Shown: in pieces, positions 1 to 9,195 of the stretch
Position numbering within the stretch: position 1 is the stretch's first letter
How the letters are laid out: the number at the start of each line of letters is the position of its first letter
NCBI RefSeq assembly: GCF_016925675.1
Contig: NZ_CP070506.1
Span: 4,152,501 to 4,216,500 of the forward strand
Source: Pseudomonas hygromyciniae
GTDB taxonomy: Bacteria; Pseudomonadota; Gammaproteobacteria; Pseudomonadales; Pseudomonadaceae
Reading direction: 5' to 3'
Length of the DNA stretch: 64,000 bases
The notes under the pieces: model-generated
Databases searched by the model: none
What the model saw: only the letters and a program-made list of their open reading frames with translations
What the model was told of the DNA's origin: nothing
Position numbers and translations under genes: made by a program

Positions 1-47
1 AAGCCGGCGCCTACAAGTTGCCGGGTACAAGGAAGACTTTTCCATGA
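1..47 (+). CDS. 3' end of an upstream gene (partial, unidentified)
   Basis: An open frame entering from the left edge reads ...AGAYKLPGTRKTFP and stops at TGA 45-47. That stop overlaps the ATG of the next gene by four bases (ATGA), a spacing typical of translationally coupled genes. Fourteen residues are too few to name the product, and the frame could be chance. Confidence 0.3.
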   Translation, partial: AGAYKLPGTRKTFP

Positions 48-1234
48 CCGACGCGACCCAGGCGCCCTTACGCCCACTGGCCGACACTTCGCCTTCGGCT
101 ATCGTCGCCGGCTTTATCGCCATGATGACCGGCTACACCAGCTCGCTGGTGCTGATGTTCCAGGCCGGCCAGGCTGCTGGCCTGACCACTGCACAGATAT
201 CCTCGTGGATCTGGGCGATCTCCATCGGTATGGCGGTGTGCAGCATCGGCTTGTCCCTGCGCTACCGCACCCCCATCACCATCGCCTGGTCGACCCCAGG
301 CGCAGCGCTGTTGATTACCAGCCTGGGCGGGGTCAGCTACGGCGAGGCCATCGGTGCCTACATTACCTGCGCGGTGTTGGTCACGATCTGCGGCCTTACT
401 GGCAGCTTTGAAAAACTGGTCAAGAAGATTCCCGCCTCGCTGGCCGCCGCACTGCTGGCCGGGATCCTGTTCAAGATCGGCAGCGAGATTTTCGTCGCCG
501 CGCAGCACCGCACCGCCCTGGTGCTGGGCATGTTCTTTACCTATCTGATCATCAAGCGCCTGTCGCCCCGCTATGCGGTGCTGGCCGCGCTGCTGATCGG
601 CACTGCCTTGTCCGGATTGATGGGGCTACTGGACTTCAGCGGGTTCAGCCTGGAAGTGGCGACGCCGGTGTGGACCACACCGCACTTCTCCCTGGCGGCG
701 ACCATCAGCATTGGTATTCCGCTATTCGTGGTGGCGATGACCTCGCAGAACATGCCCGGCGTCGCGGTACTGCGCGCCGATGGCTACAACGTGCCAGCCT
801 CGCCGCTGATCACCGCCACCGGCCTGGCCTCGCTGGTGCTGGCGCCATTCGGCTCCCACGGTATCAACTTGGCGGCCATCAGCGCGGCCATCTGTACCGG
901 GCCCCACGCCCATGAGGATCGCAACAAGCGCTACACCGCCGCCGTGTGGTGCGGGATTTTCTACGGGGTCGCCGGGGTATTTGGGGCCACGCTGGCGGCG
1001 TTGTTCGCCGCATTGCCAAAGGAGCTGGTGCTGTCGATCGCGGCATTGGCGTTGTTTGGCTCGATCATCAATGGCCTGAGCATTGCCATGAATGAGCCCA
1101 AGGAACGGGAAGCAGCGCTGATCACCTTTATGGTCACGGCGTCGGGGTTGACGCTGTTCTCCATCGGTTCGGCATTCTGGGGGATTGTCGCGGGGGTGTT
1201 GACGCTGATGATACTGAACTGGCGCAAGGCCTGA
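44..1234 (+). CDS. benE: BenE-family benzoate/H+ symporter-like permease
   Basis: This is a 396-residue, almost entirely hydrophobic inner-membrane protein with about 11-12 membrane segments and the usual length of the BenE family, whose founding member imports benzoate with protons. The segment with the motif TPGAALL near residue 83 and the loop with GSHGINLAAI near residue 268 resemble that family. The start at 44 overlaps the stop of the preceding partial frame. No ben catabolic genes lie in the window, so benzoate as substrate is a family inference; a related aromatic or purine-like solute is possible. A bidirectional terminator follows 16 bases after the stop. Confidence 0.85.
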   Translation: MTDATQAPLRPLADTSPSAIVAGFIAMMTGYTSSLVLMFQAGQAAGLTTAQISSWIWAISIGMAVCSIGLSLRYRTPITIAWSTPGAALLITSLGGVSYGEAIGAYITCAVLVTICGLTGSFEKLVKKIPASLAAALLAGILFKIGSEIFVAAQHRTALVLGMFFTYLIIKRLSPRYAVLAALLIGTALSGLMGLLDFSGFSLEVATPVWTTPHFSLAATISIGIPLFVVAMTSQNMPGVAVLRADGYNVPASPLITATGLASLVLAPFGSHGINLAAISAAICTGPHAHEDRNKRYTAAVWCGIFYGVAGVFGATLAALFAALPKELVLSIAALALFGSIINGLSIAMNEPKEREAALITFMVTASGLTLFSIGSAFWGIVAGVLTLMILNWRKA

Positions 1235-1250
1235 TTATTACCCTGAAACG

Positions 1251-1278
1251 AAAAAGCGACCCGGGCGGGTCGCTTTTT
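1251..1278. terminator. Bidirectional intrinsic terminator between benE and yggL
   Basis: A 12-bp stem (AAAAAGCGACCC / GGGTCGCTTTTT) with a GGGC loop has A-run and T-run flanks on opposite sides. It can therefore end transcription of both convergent genes, benE (+) and yggL (-). Confidence 0.9.
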
Positions 1279-1285
1279 CATGACA

Positions 1286-1630
1286 TCAGACAGCCGGATT
1301 GATCGGCTTTTCTGGGTGCCAGGCGTCCAGCAGTGCACTGACTTCAACGCGGGTCAGCTCTGGGCGAGCCTTGAGCCACGCTTCAACAGCGGCACGCTGT
1401 TCTTCGTTGACCGATCCACGGGTGGCTTTGCAGACCAGACCGAAGTCATCACCGCCAACGTAGTCCAGGCCATTGCCGTCCATCGCTTCAGTCAGGAATG
1501 CTTCGAGGAAAGCGTCAACCGCCTCATCGTCCAAACCTTCTTTGAAGTCCAGGTTCAGTTCGAAACCCAGCTCTTGAAATTCATCAACGCACAGTTTTTT
1601 GCGCAGACGCCGGGAACGGTTAGTCGCCAT
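1286..1630 (-). CDS. yggL: YggL family (DUF469) 50S ribosome-associated protein
   Basis: This 114-residue protein begins MATNRSRRLRKKL and then has an acidic body, as in the YggL/DUF469 family. E. coli YggL associates with the large ribosomal subunit. I chose the ATG at 1630 because AAGAGGATT lies just upstream and because the basic N-terminus is the conserved family start; an in-frame extension to 1696 would add 22 unlike residues. It is monocistronic, convergent with benE, and shares the terminator at 1251-1278. Its role in ribosome function is family knowledge, not visible here. Confidence 0.9.
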   Translation of the reverse strand: MATNRSRRLRKKLCVDEFQELGFELNLDFKEGLDDEAVDAFLEAFLTEAMDGNGLDYVGGDDFGLVCKATRGSVNEEQRAAVEAWLKARPELTRVEVSALLDAWHPEKPINPAV

Positions 1631-1867
1631 TGGAACAATCCTCTTAAGTATTAACGGCCGGCACTCTACCAGTTTAAGGCGCGAATTGCCCGGCAATCCA
1701 AGACGGGTGGCACGTCAGGGCTAAAAAAAACCGTCATTTGCAGCTATCGTTGAGGCACAAGTAGCCCCACCTTGGGGCATAATGCCGACACTTTCATGAC
1801 CACTGGGGGATTTTCTTACATAGCCCCCGCTATATTCACCCTCCTATGCAGTAGGGTCTTACTTCTT

Positions 1868-3328
1868 ATGATCAAATCATTGCGCCCATTGTTACTCGCC
1901 AGTTTCCTTTTGCCCATGGCCCTCTCTGTCACCGCCGCCCCGATCAATACCACCTTGCCACCTAAAGTTCAGGAAGCCCTGCAGAAAGCCAAGCTGCAGA
2001 ACAATGCACTGTCCCTGGTGATGATTCCGCTCAATGGCCCCGGCACCGCCACGGTGTTCAATGCGGACGTCTCGGTCAACCCGGCATCGACCATGAAGCT
2101 GGTCACCACCTACGCCGCCCTGGAAATGCTCGGCCCCAACCATCAGTGGAAAACCGAGTTCTACACCGACGGCACCCTCAGTGGCGGCGTCCTGCGGGGC
2201 AACCTGTACCTCAAGGGCGGTGGCGACCCCAAGTTGAACATGGAGAAACTCTGGCTGCTGATGCGCGACCTGCGCGCCAATGGCGTTCAGCAAGTCACCG
2301 GCGACCTGGTACTGGATCGCGGCTTCTTTATCCAACCGCAATTGCCGGAATTCAACGACGACGGCAACGATGCCAACAAACCGTTCCTGGTCAAGCCGGA
2401 CGCCCTGCTGGTCAACCTCAAGGCCCTGCGTTTCGTGACCCGCAATGATTCGGGCCGGGTGCTGGTTTCGGTCGAGCCGCCGATTGCCAGCATCCAGATC
2501 GACAATCAGGTCAAGGCCACCAACGCCAAGCAGTGCACCGGTGACGTGCGCTACAACCCGGTCACCGCCGCCGACGGCAGCGTCACCGTGACGGTCAGCG
2601 GCCAGTTGGGCGATGGCTGCAGCTCGCAGACTTATCTGTCGCTGCTCGACCATGCCACCTACACCGCCGGCGCCGTGCGGGCGATCTGGAAAGAGTTGGG
2701 CGGTACTATCCAGGGCCGCGACGTACTGGCCCCGGTGCCGAAAACCGCCAAGGTCCTGGCCCGGACGTTCTCCCCGGATCTGGCGGAGATCATTCGCGAC
2801 ATCAATAAATACAGTAACAACACCATGGCCCAGCAACTGTTCCTCAGCCTCGGCGCGCAATACCGCACCGATGCCGACGGCGACGACGCCAAGGCCGCGC
2901 AGCGCGTGGTCCGCCAATGGCTGGCGAAAAAAGGCATAACGGCACCACATCTGGTGATGGAGAACGGCTCCGGCCTGTCCCGTGCCGAACGCGTGAGCGC
3001 CCGGGAAATGGCGACCATGCTGCAAGCCGCCTGGAGAAGCCCGTATGCGGCAGAGTTCATCAGCTCGATGCCGATTGCCGGCAGTGACGGCACCATGCGC
3101 AAGCGCCTGAAAACCACGGCCCTGCGCGGCGAAGCGCACGTCAAGACCGGCACCCTGAACACCGTGCGCGCCATTGCCGGCTTCAGCCGTGACAACAATG
3201 GCAATACCTGGGCCGTGGTGGCGATCCTCAACGATCCGAAGCCGTGGGGAGCATCGTCGGTGCTGGACCAGGTGTTGCTGGACCTGTATCGCCAGCCGAA
3301 GCTGGCGGCGGCTGCACCGGGCCTATAA
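1868..3328 (+). CDS. dacB: D-alanyl-D-alanine carboxypeptidase/endopeptidase (PBP4, DacB)
   Basis: This 486-residue periplasmic serine peptidase trims or cleaves D-Ala cross-links in peptidoglycan. A signal peptide covers residues 1-24 (cleavage probably after VTAA). The three penicillin-binding motifs are visible: SxxK (STMK, Ser74-Lys77), SNN (in YSNNTMAQ) and KTG (about 426-428). The large insert between the first two motifs (about residues 90-310) is typical of the PBP4/S13 class. I chose the ATG at 1868 because it gives a clean signal peptide; an in-frame ATG at 1772 would bury it. A palindromic repeat follows the stop. Confidence 0.95.
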   Translation: MIKSLRPLLLASFLLPMALSVTAAPINTTLPPKVQEALQKAKLQNNALSLVMIPLNGPGTATVFNADVSVNPASTMKLVTTYAALEMLGPNHQWKTEFYTDGTLSGGVLRGNLYLKGGGDPKLNMEKLWLLMRDLRANGVQQVTGDLVLDRGFFIQPQLPEFNDDGNDANKPFLVKPDALLVNLKALRFVTRNDSGRVLVSVEPPIASIQIDNQVKATNAKQCTGDVRYNPVTAADGSVTVTVSGQLGDGCSSQTYLSLLDHATYTAGAVRAIWKELGGTIQGRDVLAPVPKTAKVLARTFSPDLAEIIRDINKYSNNTMAQQLFLSLGAQYRTDADGDDAKAAQRVVRQWLAKKGITAPHLVMENGSGLSRAERVSAREMATMLQAAWRSPYAAEFISSMPIAGSDGTMRKRLKTTALRGEAHVKTGTLNTVRAIAGFSRDNNGNTWAVVAILNDPKPWGASSVLDQVLLDLYRQPKLAAAAPGL

Positions 3329-3345
3329 ACAGCTTGCCAGCAAGC

Positions 3346-3490
3346 TTTGTTGTGGCGAGCGGGCTTGCCCCGCGCTGGGCTGCGAAGCAGCCCCAAAACC
3401 TGCCTTCGCGGTCTATCTGACGGATCTCAGTGAGGCGAGTGGGGCTGCTTCGCAGCCCAGCGCGGGGCAAGCCCGCTCGCCACAACAAGC
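3346..3490. repeat. REPIN-like long inverted repeat
   Basis: Two long arms (GTGGCGAGCGGGCTTGCCCC... and its complement ending ...GGGCAAGCCCGCTCGCCAC) face each other across about 50 bases. Related palindromes occur at 14345-14475, 33337-33487, 40700-40861 and 55375-55506. This copy lies between the convergent dacB and the diguanylate cyclase gene, and the terminal repeats seen in the mobile-element copies are absent. Confidence 0.9.
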
Positions 3491-3511
3491 CCGCCCGCCA
3501 CAACCAGCCCA

Positions 3512-5911
3512 TCAGGCGGGTAGCGGCTGCGCCTCAACCCGATCCCGGCCCGCTTGCTTGGCCGCATACACCGCCGAATCGGCGCGCAACAACAAGCCAT
3601 CCACACCGTCATCGACCCGCCAACTGGCCACGCCAAAACTGGCCGTCACTGTGCCTACGCCCTCCATCGGCGTACTGCGCAGCACTTCCCACAATTCAAC
3701 CGCCAGGCTGTAGGCCTGAACGCCATCGGTGTTCGGACACAGCACCATGAACTCCTCGCCACCCAGGCGACAGAACACATCGCTGCGGCGTAAACGCTGG
3801 CTGATCCGCCGACACAGCTCCTGCAACACCCCATCCCCGGCGGCGTGCCCGTGCTGGTCATTGATGCGCTTGAAGTGATCGATGTCCAGCATGATCACGG
3901 CCAGTGCACCCGATGTGCGCCGCACCCGGCTCATCTCGGACTTCAGCCGGTCCTGGAAGTAGCGGCGATTATGGATACTCGTCAATGAGTCGGTGATCGA
4001 CAGCGCCCGCAGCTCCTCCTCCACCCGCTTTAGATCGGAGATATCCGACACATAGCCATGCCATAGCGTACCGCCGCCGGGTAACTCTTCCGGCGTCGCC
4101 TCGCCACGGATCCAACGCAAGCCGCGGCCTGGCAGTTGCACGCGATACTCTTCGCGCCAATGGCTCAATTGCAGCGCTGACAGGCGGATGGAGGCGCGGA
4201 TGCGTTCAGCATCGAGGGGATGAATACGCTCGAAGACTTGTTTGGCATCCTGTTGCAACAGCCCCGGATCGATTTCATAGATATCGCGCATACCGTCACT
4301 GGCGTAGATAAACCGCCAGTTTTCGTTGGGCTCCAGGGTGAACTGGAAAATCCCGCCCGGCACATGGGCACTGAGTTTTTTCAGCAAGCGATCCCGTGCC
4401 GCCAGGGCCTCATAGGCGCGTTTCTGCTCGGTGATATCCAGGCAGATCGCCAGGTGTCCGATCCATAAGCCATGATCGTCAAGCAATGCCGTCGCCAGCA
4501 TGTTCACGGTCAACTGGCTGCCGTCCTGGCGTACCAGCGTCCACTCCCGGGCCTCATGCAGGCTGTCAGCACCCTCCACCAGCATCGCCTGGCCCGGCAT
4601 GATCCGTTTGCCCAGCGCGAGGCTCAACTGCACGGCACGGCTTTCCAGCTCCGGCGCCAGGTGCAGGCTTTCGAGGGTCATGTGACCGAGCACCTGCTCC
4701 GCCGGATAACCCAGCATCTGCTCGGCACCGGCATTGAAGGTGTTGATCACCCCCCGCAGATCCGTGGCAATGATTGCCACCTGAGTCGCGGCGTTGAGCA
4801 CACTGCGCAACTGGCCGTGGGCGCCGCGCAGCTCATATTCGCGCTGGTGCAATTGCGCGGTGCGCTGTTGTACCAGCCTCACCGCCCGCTGACGCTGGCT
4901 GACCAGTACATAGAGCAAGGCACTGAGCAACAGGCTGAGCAAGCAGCCCATGGTCAGGATACTGGTGACTGCGGAGTGATTGGCCTGGGTAAATACCTGG
5001 CTGGGGCGCAGGCTCAGGGCGTAGACATGATCACCCAGAGTCAGCCGGCGAATCGCCTCCAGGCTGCTATCGCCCACGGCGTTACCCGACTCATACAACA
5101 CTCGCTGCTGATCATCGGAGGTATCGACAATCTGCATCACCAGATTGTCCCGCGCAGGCTTGGGCAAGCCGTCGGCCACCAATTGGCGCATGCTGATCAC
5201 CGCCATGACGAAACCATAGGGTTCGTTGTAGGACATTTGCGCGGTGCCCGGTCGGCTGACAGGTGCTACCAGCAACACCCCCATGGTATACGCCGGCTCC
5301 ACCCCCACCAGCGACATGGGTTGGGACACGGCGATGCTCCCGGAACGGTACGCCCGCTCAACGGTTGAGCGGCGCAGTGGCTGGGCCAGCAAGTCAAACC
5401 CCAGGGGCGAGCCGATCAGGCTTTGGGTCTGGCTATACAACACCGGCACATATTCGTCGCGCTCGCCCGCCGGCAAGAGCGCCCCGTTGTCGTTCAGCTC
5501 GCGAATGGAGAAAGGCGCGCCACGCTGGAGTGACACTTGTTGTTCGAACGCCTGGCGCTGATCGCGAAATATCCGTGGCGCCCAGGCATAGGCGCGCGCG
5601 CGCAAAAGCAGCGGCTGGGCGAACCCATCGAACTCTTCGCGGGAAACAGTATGGGAATTGACGAAAAAACGCCGCAGGCTGCCAAGACGCTGTTCCTGGT
5701 CTTCAAAACGCTCTTCCAGACGGCTAAAGCGTTCGTTGACCAACAACTGAAAACGCTGGCGGACCTCCTGCTGATTCAGATCGGCCGTGGCCAACGCCAG
5801 CACGGCGGTGAGCACCACGCCCACCAGCAAGACCACCGATGCCACCAGCCAAGCCGAGGCCTGTTCGCTGATAAAACCCAGTATTTTCGGGCGGACGGCT
5901 TGCAACGGCAT
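3512..5911 (-). CDS. Membrane diguanylate cyclase with CHASE, two PAS and GGDEF domains
   Basis: This inner-membrane enzyme of about 799 residues should make cyclic di-GMP from GTP. In order it shows one membrane helix (about 15-40), a periplasmic CHASE-type sensor (about 75-300), a second helix near 320-345, a coiled linker, two PAS/PAC units (about 370-500 and 510-630), and a C-terminal GGDEF domain. The active site reads GGEEF and is preceded five residues upstream by RRSD, an RxxD inhibitory I-site, so product feedback is likely. No EAL domain is present. ATG 5911 is preferred; an in-frame GTG at 5929 would add six residues and neither has a convincing ribosome site. The ligand of the CHASE domain is unknown. 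Confidence 0.9.
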   Translation of the reverse strand: MPLQAVRPKILGFISEQASAWLVASVVLLVGVVLTAVLALATADLNQQEVRQRFQLLVNERFSRLEERFEDQEQRLGSLRRFFVNSHTVSREEFDGFAQPLLLRARAYAWAPRIFRDQRQAFEQQVSLQRGAPFSIRELNDNGALLPAGERDEYVPVLYSQTQSLIGSPLGFDLLAQPLRRSTVERAYRSGSIAVSQPMSLVGVEPAYTMGVLLVAPVSRPGTAQMSYNEPYGFVMAVISMRQLVADGLPKPARDNLVMQIVDTSDDQQRVLYESGNAVGDSSLEAIRRLTLGDHVYALSLRPSQVFTQANHSAVTSILTMGCLLSLLLSALLYVLVSQRQRAVRLVQQRTAQLHQREYELRGAHGQLRSVLNAATQVAIIATDLRGVINTFNAGAEQMLGYPAEQVLGHMTLESLHLAPELESRAVQLSLALGKRIMPGQAMLVEGADSLHEAREWTLVRQDGSQLTVNMLATALLDDHGLWIGHLAICLDITEQKRAYEALAARDRLLKKLSAHVPGGIFQFTLEPNENWRFIYASDGMRDIYEIDPGLLQQDAKQVFERIHPLDAERIRASIRLSALQLSHWREEYRVQLPGRGLRWIRGEATPEELPGGGTLWHGYVSDISDLKRVEEELRALSITDSLTSIHNRRYFQDRLKSEMSRVRRTSGALAVIMLDIDHFKRINDQHGHAAGDGVLQELCRRISQRLRRSDVFCRLGGEEFMVLCPNTDGVQAYSLAVELWEVLRSTPMEGVGTVTASFGVASWRVDDGVDGLLLRADSAVYAAKQAGRDRVEAQPLPA

Positions 5912-5997
5912 AGGCAAAACTCGAAACACCAGCGTGCAGGGGCGCTACTTTGGCTAAGAGCTTAGTTATAGCCATCGAGCCCACTTTTGACCAGCGC

Positions 5998-6035
5998 AAA
6001 AAAGCCGCGAGACCGGAAAAATCCAGGCCCGCGGC
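5998..6035 (-). terminator. Intrinsic terminator of rlmL
   Basis: On the minus strand, GCCGCG and CGCGGC pair around a roughly 20-base loop and are followed by six T. It lies 12 bases beyond the rlmL stop. Confidence 0.75.
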
Positions 6036-6046
6036 GTCAAGGTCGA

Positions 6047-8317
6047 TCAGCGTGCGGTGATTTTCCAGGCCCGGTGGATTTTCGGGTTACGGGCAAAATC
6101 CGGATCGATGGTTTTATCGCTGATTTCCTCGACGGCATAGCGCTCGCCCAGGTTGTCTTCCAACTGGAACTTGCGGAAGTTGTTGGAGAAATACAGCACC
6201 CCGCCCGGCGCCAGACGGGCCATGGCCAAGTCGAGCAACTGCACATGGTCACGCTGGACGTCGAACACGCCCTCCATACGCTTGGAGTTGGAGAAGGTCG
6301 GCGGGTCGATGAAGATCAGGTCGAACTCATCACGGCTGGCTTCCAGCCAGGCCATCACATCACCCTGCTCCAGGCGGTTCTTGTCGGAGAAGCCATTGAG
6401 GGATAGGTTGCGGCGCGCCCAGTCCAGGTAGGTTTTCGACAAGTCGACGCTGGTGGTGCTGCGCGCACCGCCCTTGGCCGCATGCACACTGGCAGTGGCG
6501 GTGTAGCAATACAGGTTGAGGAAGCGCTTGCCGGCAGCTTCTTTCTGGATGCGCATACGCATCGGGCGGTGGTCGAGGAACAGCCCGGTGTCCAGGTAGT
6601 CGGTCAGGTTGACCAGCAGCTTCACCCCGCCTTCGCTGACTTCAGTGAACTTGCCCTGGGCGCTCTGACGCTCGTACTGCTTGGTACCGCTCTGGCGCTC
6701 GCGGCGCTTGACCACCACGCGGCTCTTGTCGATGTTCAGCGCCTGGGGAATCGCGGCCAGGGCATCGAACATGCGTGCCGAGGCCTTTTCCGGGTCGATG
6801 GACTTGGGCGCCACGTATTCCTGAACGTGCACCCAGTCGTGGTACAGGTCGATGGCCATGGAGTACTCCGGCATATCGGCGTCGTACACACGGTAGCAAT
6901 CGACACCCTCGCGCTTGGCCCACTTGCCCAGCAACTTGAGGTTCTTTTGCAGGCGGTTGGCAAACATCTGCCCGCCTTCGCTCAAGCGCGCCTGCTCGAC
7001 CACCGGAGCCGGTGCCGGCGCGGGTTTGATCGGGTTACCGTTCTTGTTGTACTGACGCTCTTGCGGCTCGGTCGGGGCCTGGTCGTAAGCGGCTTGCTCA
7101 CGTTCGGCCTGGCGCTGTTCCGGGGTGCGGCGCTCGCCGGTCACGAACTGGTCCGGGTTGACCTTGATCAGCAGCAGCTTGCACGGCAACGCGCCGTTCC
7201 AGAACGAATACTGCTTGTGGCTGCGGATCCCCATGCGCTTGCCCAGGTCCGGAGCGCCAGTGAATACCGCCGCCTCCCAGCCCATGCACGCCTGGCGCAG
7301 ACGCTCACCGAGGTTCTGGTAGAGATACAACAGACTGGCTTCATCACCCAGGCGCTCGCCGTACGGCGGGTTGCAGATGACCAGGCCTTTCTGGTTCTGG
7401 TCCGGGCGCGGCTCGAAGGTGCCGACTTCGCCCTGGTAGATCTTGATCCAGTGGCTCAGGCCAGCGCGCTCGATGTTGTTGCGTGCGGGCTGGATCAAGC
7501 GTGGGTCTGCTTCGTAACCACGGATCCACAGTGGCGGTTTGTTCATGCCGATGGCCGCACGCTCGCTGGCTTCGGTGTGGAGTTTTTTCCACAGCGCCGG
7601 CACGTGACCGAGCCAGGCGGTGAAACCCCACTGCTCGCGATTGAGGTTGGGGGCCATGTCGGCCGCGATCATCGCGCCTTCCACCAGGAAGGTGCCGACG
7701 CCGCACATCGGGTCAGTCAAGGCGCCGTTTTCGGCGGCAATACGCGGCCAGCCGGCACGAATCAGAATCGCCGCCGCGAGGTTTTCCTTCAACGGTGCCG
7801 CGCCCTGCTGCAGGCGGTAGCCGCGCTGGTGCAGGCTATGGCCGGACAGGTCGAGGGAAAGGATCGCTTCGCCACGGTCCAGGCGCAGGTGAATGCGCAG
7901 GTCTGGGTTGATCTTGTCGATGGACGGGCGTTCGCCGGTCGGGCTGCGCAGCTTGTCGACAATCGCATCCTTGACCTTCAGCGCACCAAAGTGGGTGTTG
8001 TCGATGCCCGAGCCATGGCCGCTGAATTCCACCGCGAGGGTGCCATCAGGGACCATATGGTCTTGCCATTCGATATCCAGTACGCCGTGGTACAGGTCTT
8101 CGGCATCCTTCATCGGGAAGCGCTTGAGCACCAGCAACACACGGTTGGCCAGGCGCGACCAGAGGCACAGGCGGTAGGCGGTTTCCATGTCGGCCATGCC
8201 GCGCACGGCCGAGGTGTGCTCGCGGGCATCTTCAAGGCCAAGCCCGACGGCTTCCTCGATCAGCAGGCCTTCGAGGCCCTTGGGGCAAGTGAGGAAGAGT
8301 TCGTAACGGTCCGACAT
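6047..8317 (-). CDS. rlmL: Bifunctional 23S rRNA methyltransferase RlmKL (m2G2445 / m7G2069)
   Basis: This 756-residue cytoplasmic enzyme methylates two guanines of 23S rRNA. An N-terminal ferredoxin-like/THUMP region (about 1-160) is followed by the RlmL methyltransferase with the motif NPPYGERLG (about 310) and, after a proline- and glutamine-rich linker, by the RlmK methyltransferase with DPPTFSNSK (about 670). The length and two-domain fusion match the gammaproteobacterial family. The start MSDRYELF at 8317 is the family start; an in-frame extension to 8365 is possible but less likely. The gene is transcribed away from rmf across a 534-base gap. Confidence 0.95.
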   Translation of the reverse strand: MSDRYELFLTCPKGLEGLLIEEAVGLGLEDAREHTSAVRGMADMETAYRLCLWSRLANRVLLVLKRFPMKDAEDLYHGVLDIEWQDHMVPDGTLAVEFSGHGSGIDNTHFGALKVKDAIVDKLRSPTGERPSIDKINPDLRIHLRLDRGEAILSLDLSGHSLHQRGYRLQQGAAPLKENLAAAILIRAGWPRIAAENGALTDPMCGVGTFLVEGAMIAADMAPNLNREQWGFTAWLGHVPALWKKLHTEASERAAIGMNKPPLWIRGYEADPRLIQPARNNIERAGLSHWIKIYQGEVGTFEPRPDQNQKGLVICNPPYGERLGDEASLLYLYQNLGERLRQACMGWEAAVFTGAPDLGKRMGIRSHKQYSFWNGALPCKLLLIKVNPDQFVTGERRTPEQRQAEREQAAYDQAPTEPQERQYNKNGNPIKPAPAPAPVVEQARLSEGGQMFANRLQKNLKLLGKWAKREGVDCYRVYDADMPEYSMAIDLYHDWVHVQEYVAPKSIDPEKASARMFDALAAIPQALNIDKSRVVVKRRERQSGTKQYERQSAQGKFTEVSEGGVKLLVNLTDYLDTGLFLDHRPMRMRIQKEAAGKRFLNLYCYTATASVHAAKGGARSTTSVDLSKTYLDWARRNLSLNGFSDKNRLEQGDVMAWLEASRDEFDLIFIDPPTFSNSKRMEGVFDVQRDHVQLLDLAMARLAPGGVLYFSNNFRKFQLEDNLGERYAVEEISDKTIDPDFARNPKIHRAWKITAR

Positions 8318-8851
8318 GGGCATTCCAGGCTTTTCAGCAATAAGTGAACGGGCGACGCATCGCACGTTCGGTTTTCAATCAAGCGCTTTTCTTGAAGAGC
8401 GCTCGCGTGGCACGAATGTGTGCCGTTCCACCCCGGCGTCCAGGCTTTATGGACCTTGATTGCCGGGGCAGATAGATAATTTTTGCAACAAAAGGAAATA
8501 TTCCGACCCTTCGTCGAATAATAACCGACTACAGACGGCGGGTATTCTCACTAAAGGATTAAACCCATCCTCTATACAGGGCACATCATAGCTGGCTTTG
8601 CCCAAAAAAAGGGGCGAAAAGCCATCCCAGCTTATGGCTATAGCATCGTTATCGTTACGTGCTTATGACAAAACGATCATTGAATCCATGTGACCTATTG
8701 GTTAGAACTCAACACAGGTTAGCGCCACAACGACGCTGACACATTGGCTCGCCACGCCGGCAGCGAGCCACACCAACGGCAGAAAAACTCTGCCCGGCCT
8801 CGGACGAGGCTGAAGGATATCAAGACAGTCAACAAGTGAGGGAAACACCCT
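8318..8851. other. Divergent rlmL-rmf intergenic region
   Basis: No credible coding frame was found in these 534 bases. The left part should carry the rlmL promoter. An extended inverted repeat spans 8590-8632 (AGCTGG-CTTT-GCCC, seven A, GGGG-CG-AAAAGCC...CAGCT). Two further hairpins close to rmf are listed separately. A CTATAC element at 8572-8577 could be a stationary-phase -10 box, but no good -35 box is paired with it. Confidence 0.5.
8746..8840 (+). promoter_or_regulatory. Structured 5' leader of rmf with a GGA-loop hairpin
   Basis: Hairpin 1 pairs GGCTCGC (8746-8752) with GCGAGCC (8763-8769). Hairpin 2 is GCCTC-GGAC-GAGGC at 8797-8810, exposing GGA in its loop. Two more GGA trinucleotides follow (AAGGAT about 8813, AGGGAA about 8840), the last within the ribosome-binding site GAGGGA. 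A GGA in a hairpin loop plus one at the ribosome site is the usual layout of RsmA/CsrA targets. This is inference from sequence only. Confidence 0.35.
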
Positions 8852-9067
8852 ATGAGAAGACTTAAGCGTGATCCGTTGGAAAGAGCATTTTTACGCGGAT
8901 ATCAGTATGGCGTTCATGGCAAATCCCGTGAGCTTTGCCCATTTACTCTACCGTCGGTACGCCAGGCCTGGATTAACGGGTGGCGCGAAGGACGCGGCGA
9001 CAATTGGGACGGTATGACCGGCACTGCGGGGATCCACAGACTCAACGAACTTCACGCCGTCGGCTAA
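8852..9067 (+). CDS. rmf: Ribosome modulation factor (RMF)
   Basis: This is a 71-residue basic protein that binds 70S ribosomes and drives formation of inactive 100S dimers in stationary phase. The N-terminal run MRRLKRDPLERAFLRGYQYG and the internal RQAWINGWREGRGD are characteristic of RMF, and the length fits pseudomonad members. A GAGGG ribosome site lies about 11 bases before the ATG. It stands alone, with a long structured leader upstream and an intrinsic terminator downstream (9154-9177), suggesting strong regulation of a single transcript. Confidence 0.96.
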   Translation: MRRLKRDPLERAFLRGYQYGVHGKSRELCPFTLPSVRQAWINGWREGRGDNWDGMTGTAGIHRLNELHAVG

Positions 9068-9153
9068 TCAGGGCACTTAACTCCGACAACCACCTTGAAG
9101 AATGCAACAACTTAACCACGCACGCCCCATCCGGGCGGCGGGCTTCGGCCCAG

Positions 9154-9177
9154 GGGCTCCTTCGAGGAGCCCTTTTT
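9154..9177 (+). terminator. Intrinsic terminator of rmf
   Basis: GGGCTCC (9154-9160) pairs with GGAGCCC across a TTCGA loop and is followed by TTTTT. It lies 86 bases after rmf and just before the convergent pyrD stop. Confidence 0.9.
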
Positions 9178-9195
9178 AATGGCCGGACGTTCGCA

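Noticed and set aside
3346..3490. REP palindrome read as an intrinsic terminator of dacB
   Set aside because: The stems are long but no T-run follows, and the same sequence occurs in many other settings.
6482..8347. A long plus-strand open frame opposite rlmL
   Set aside because: Antisense shadow of rlmL with no domain resemblance and no promoter or ribosome site.
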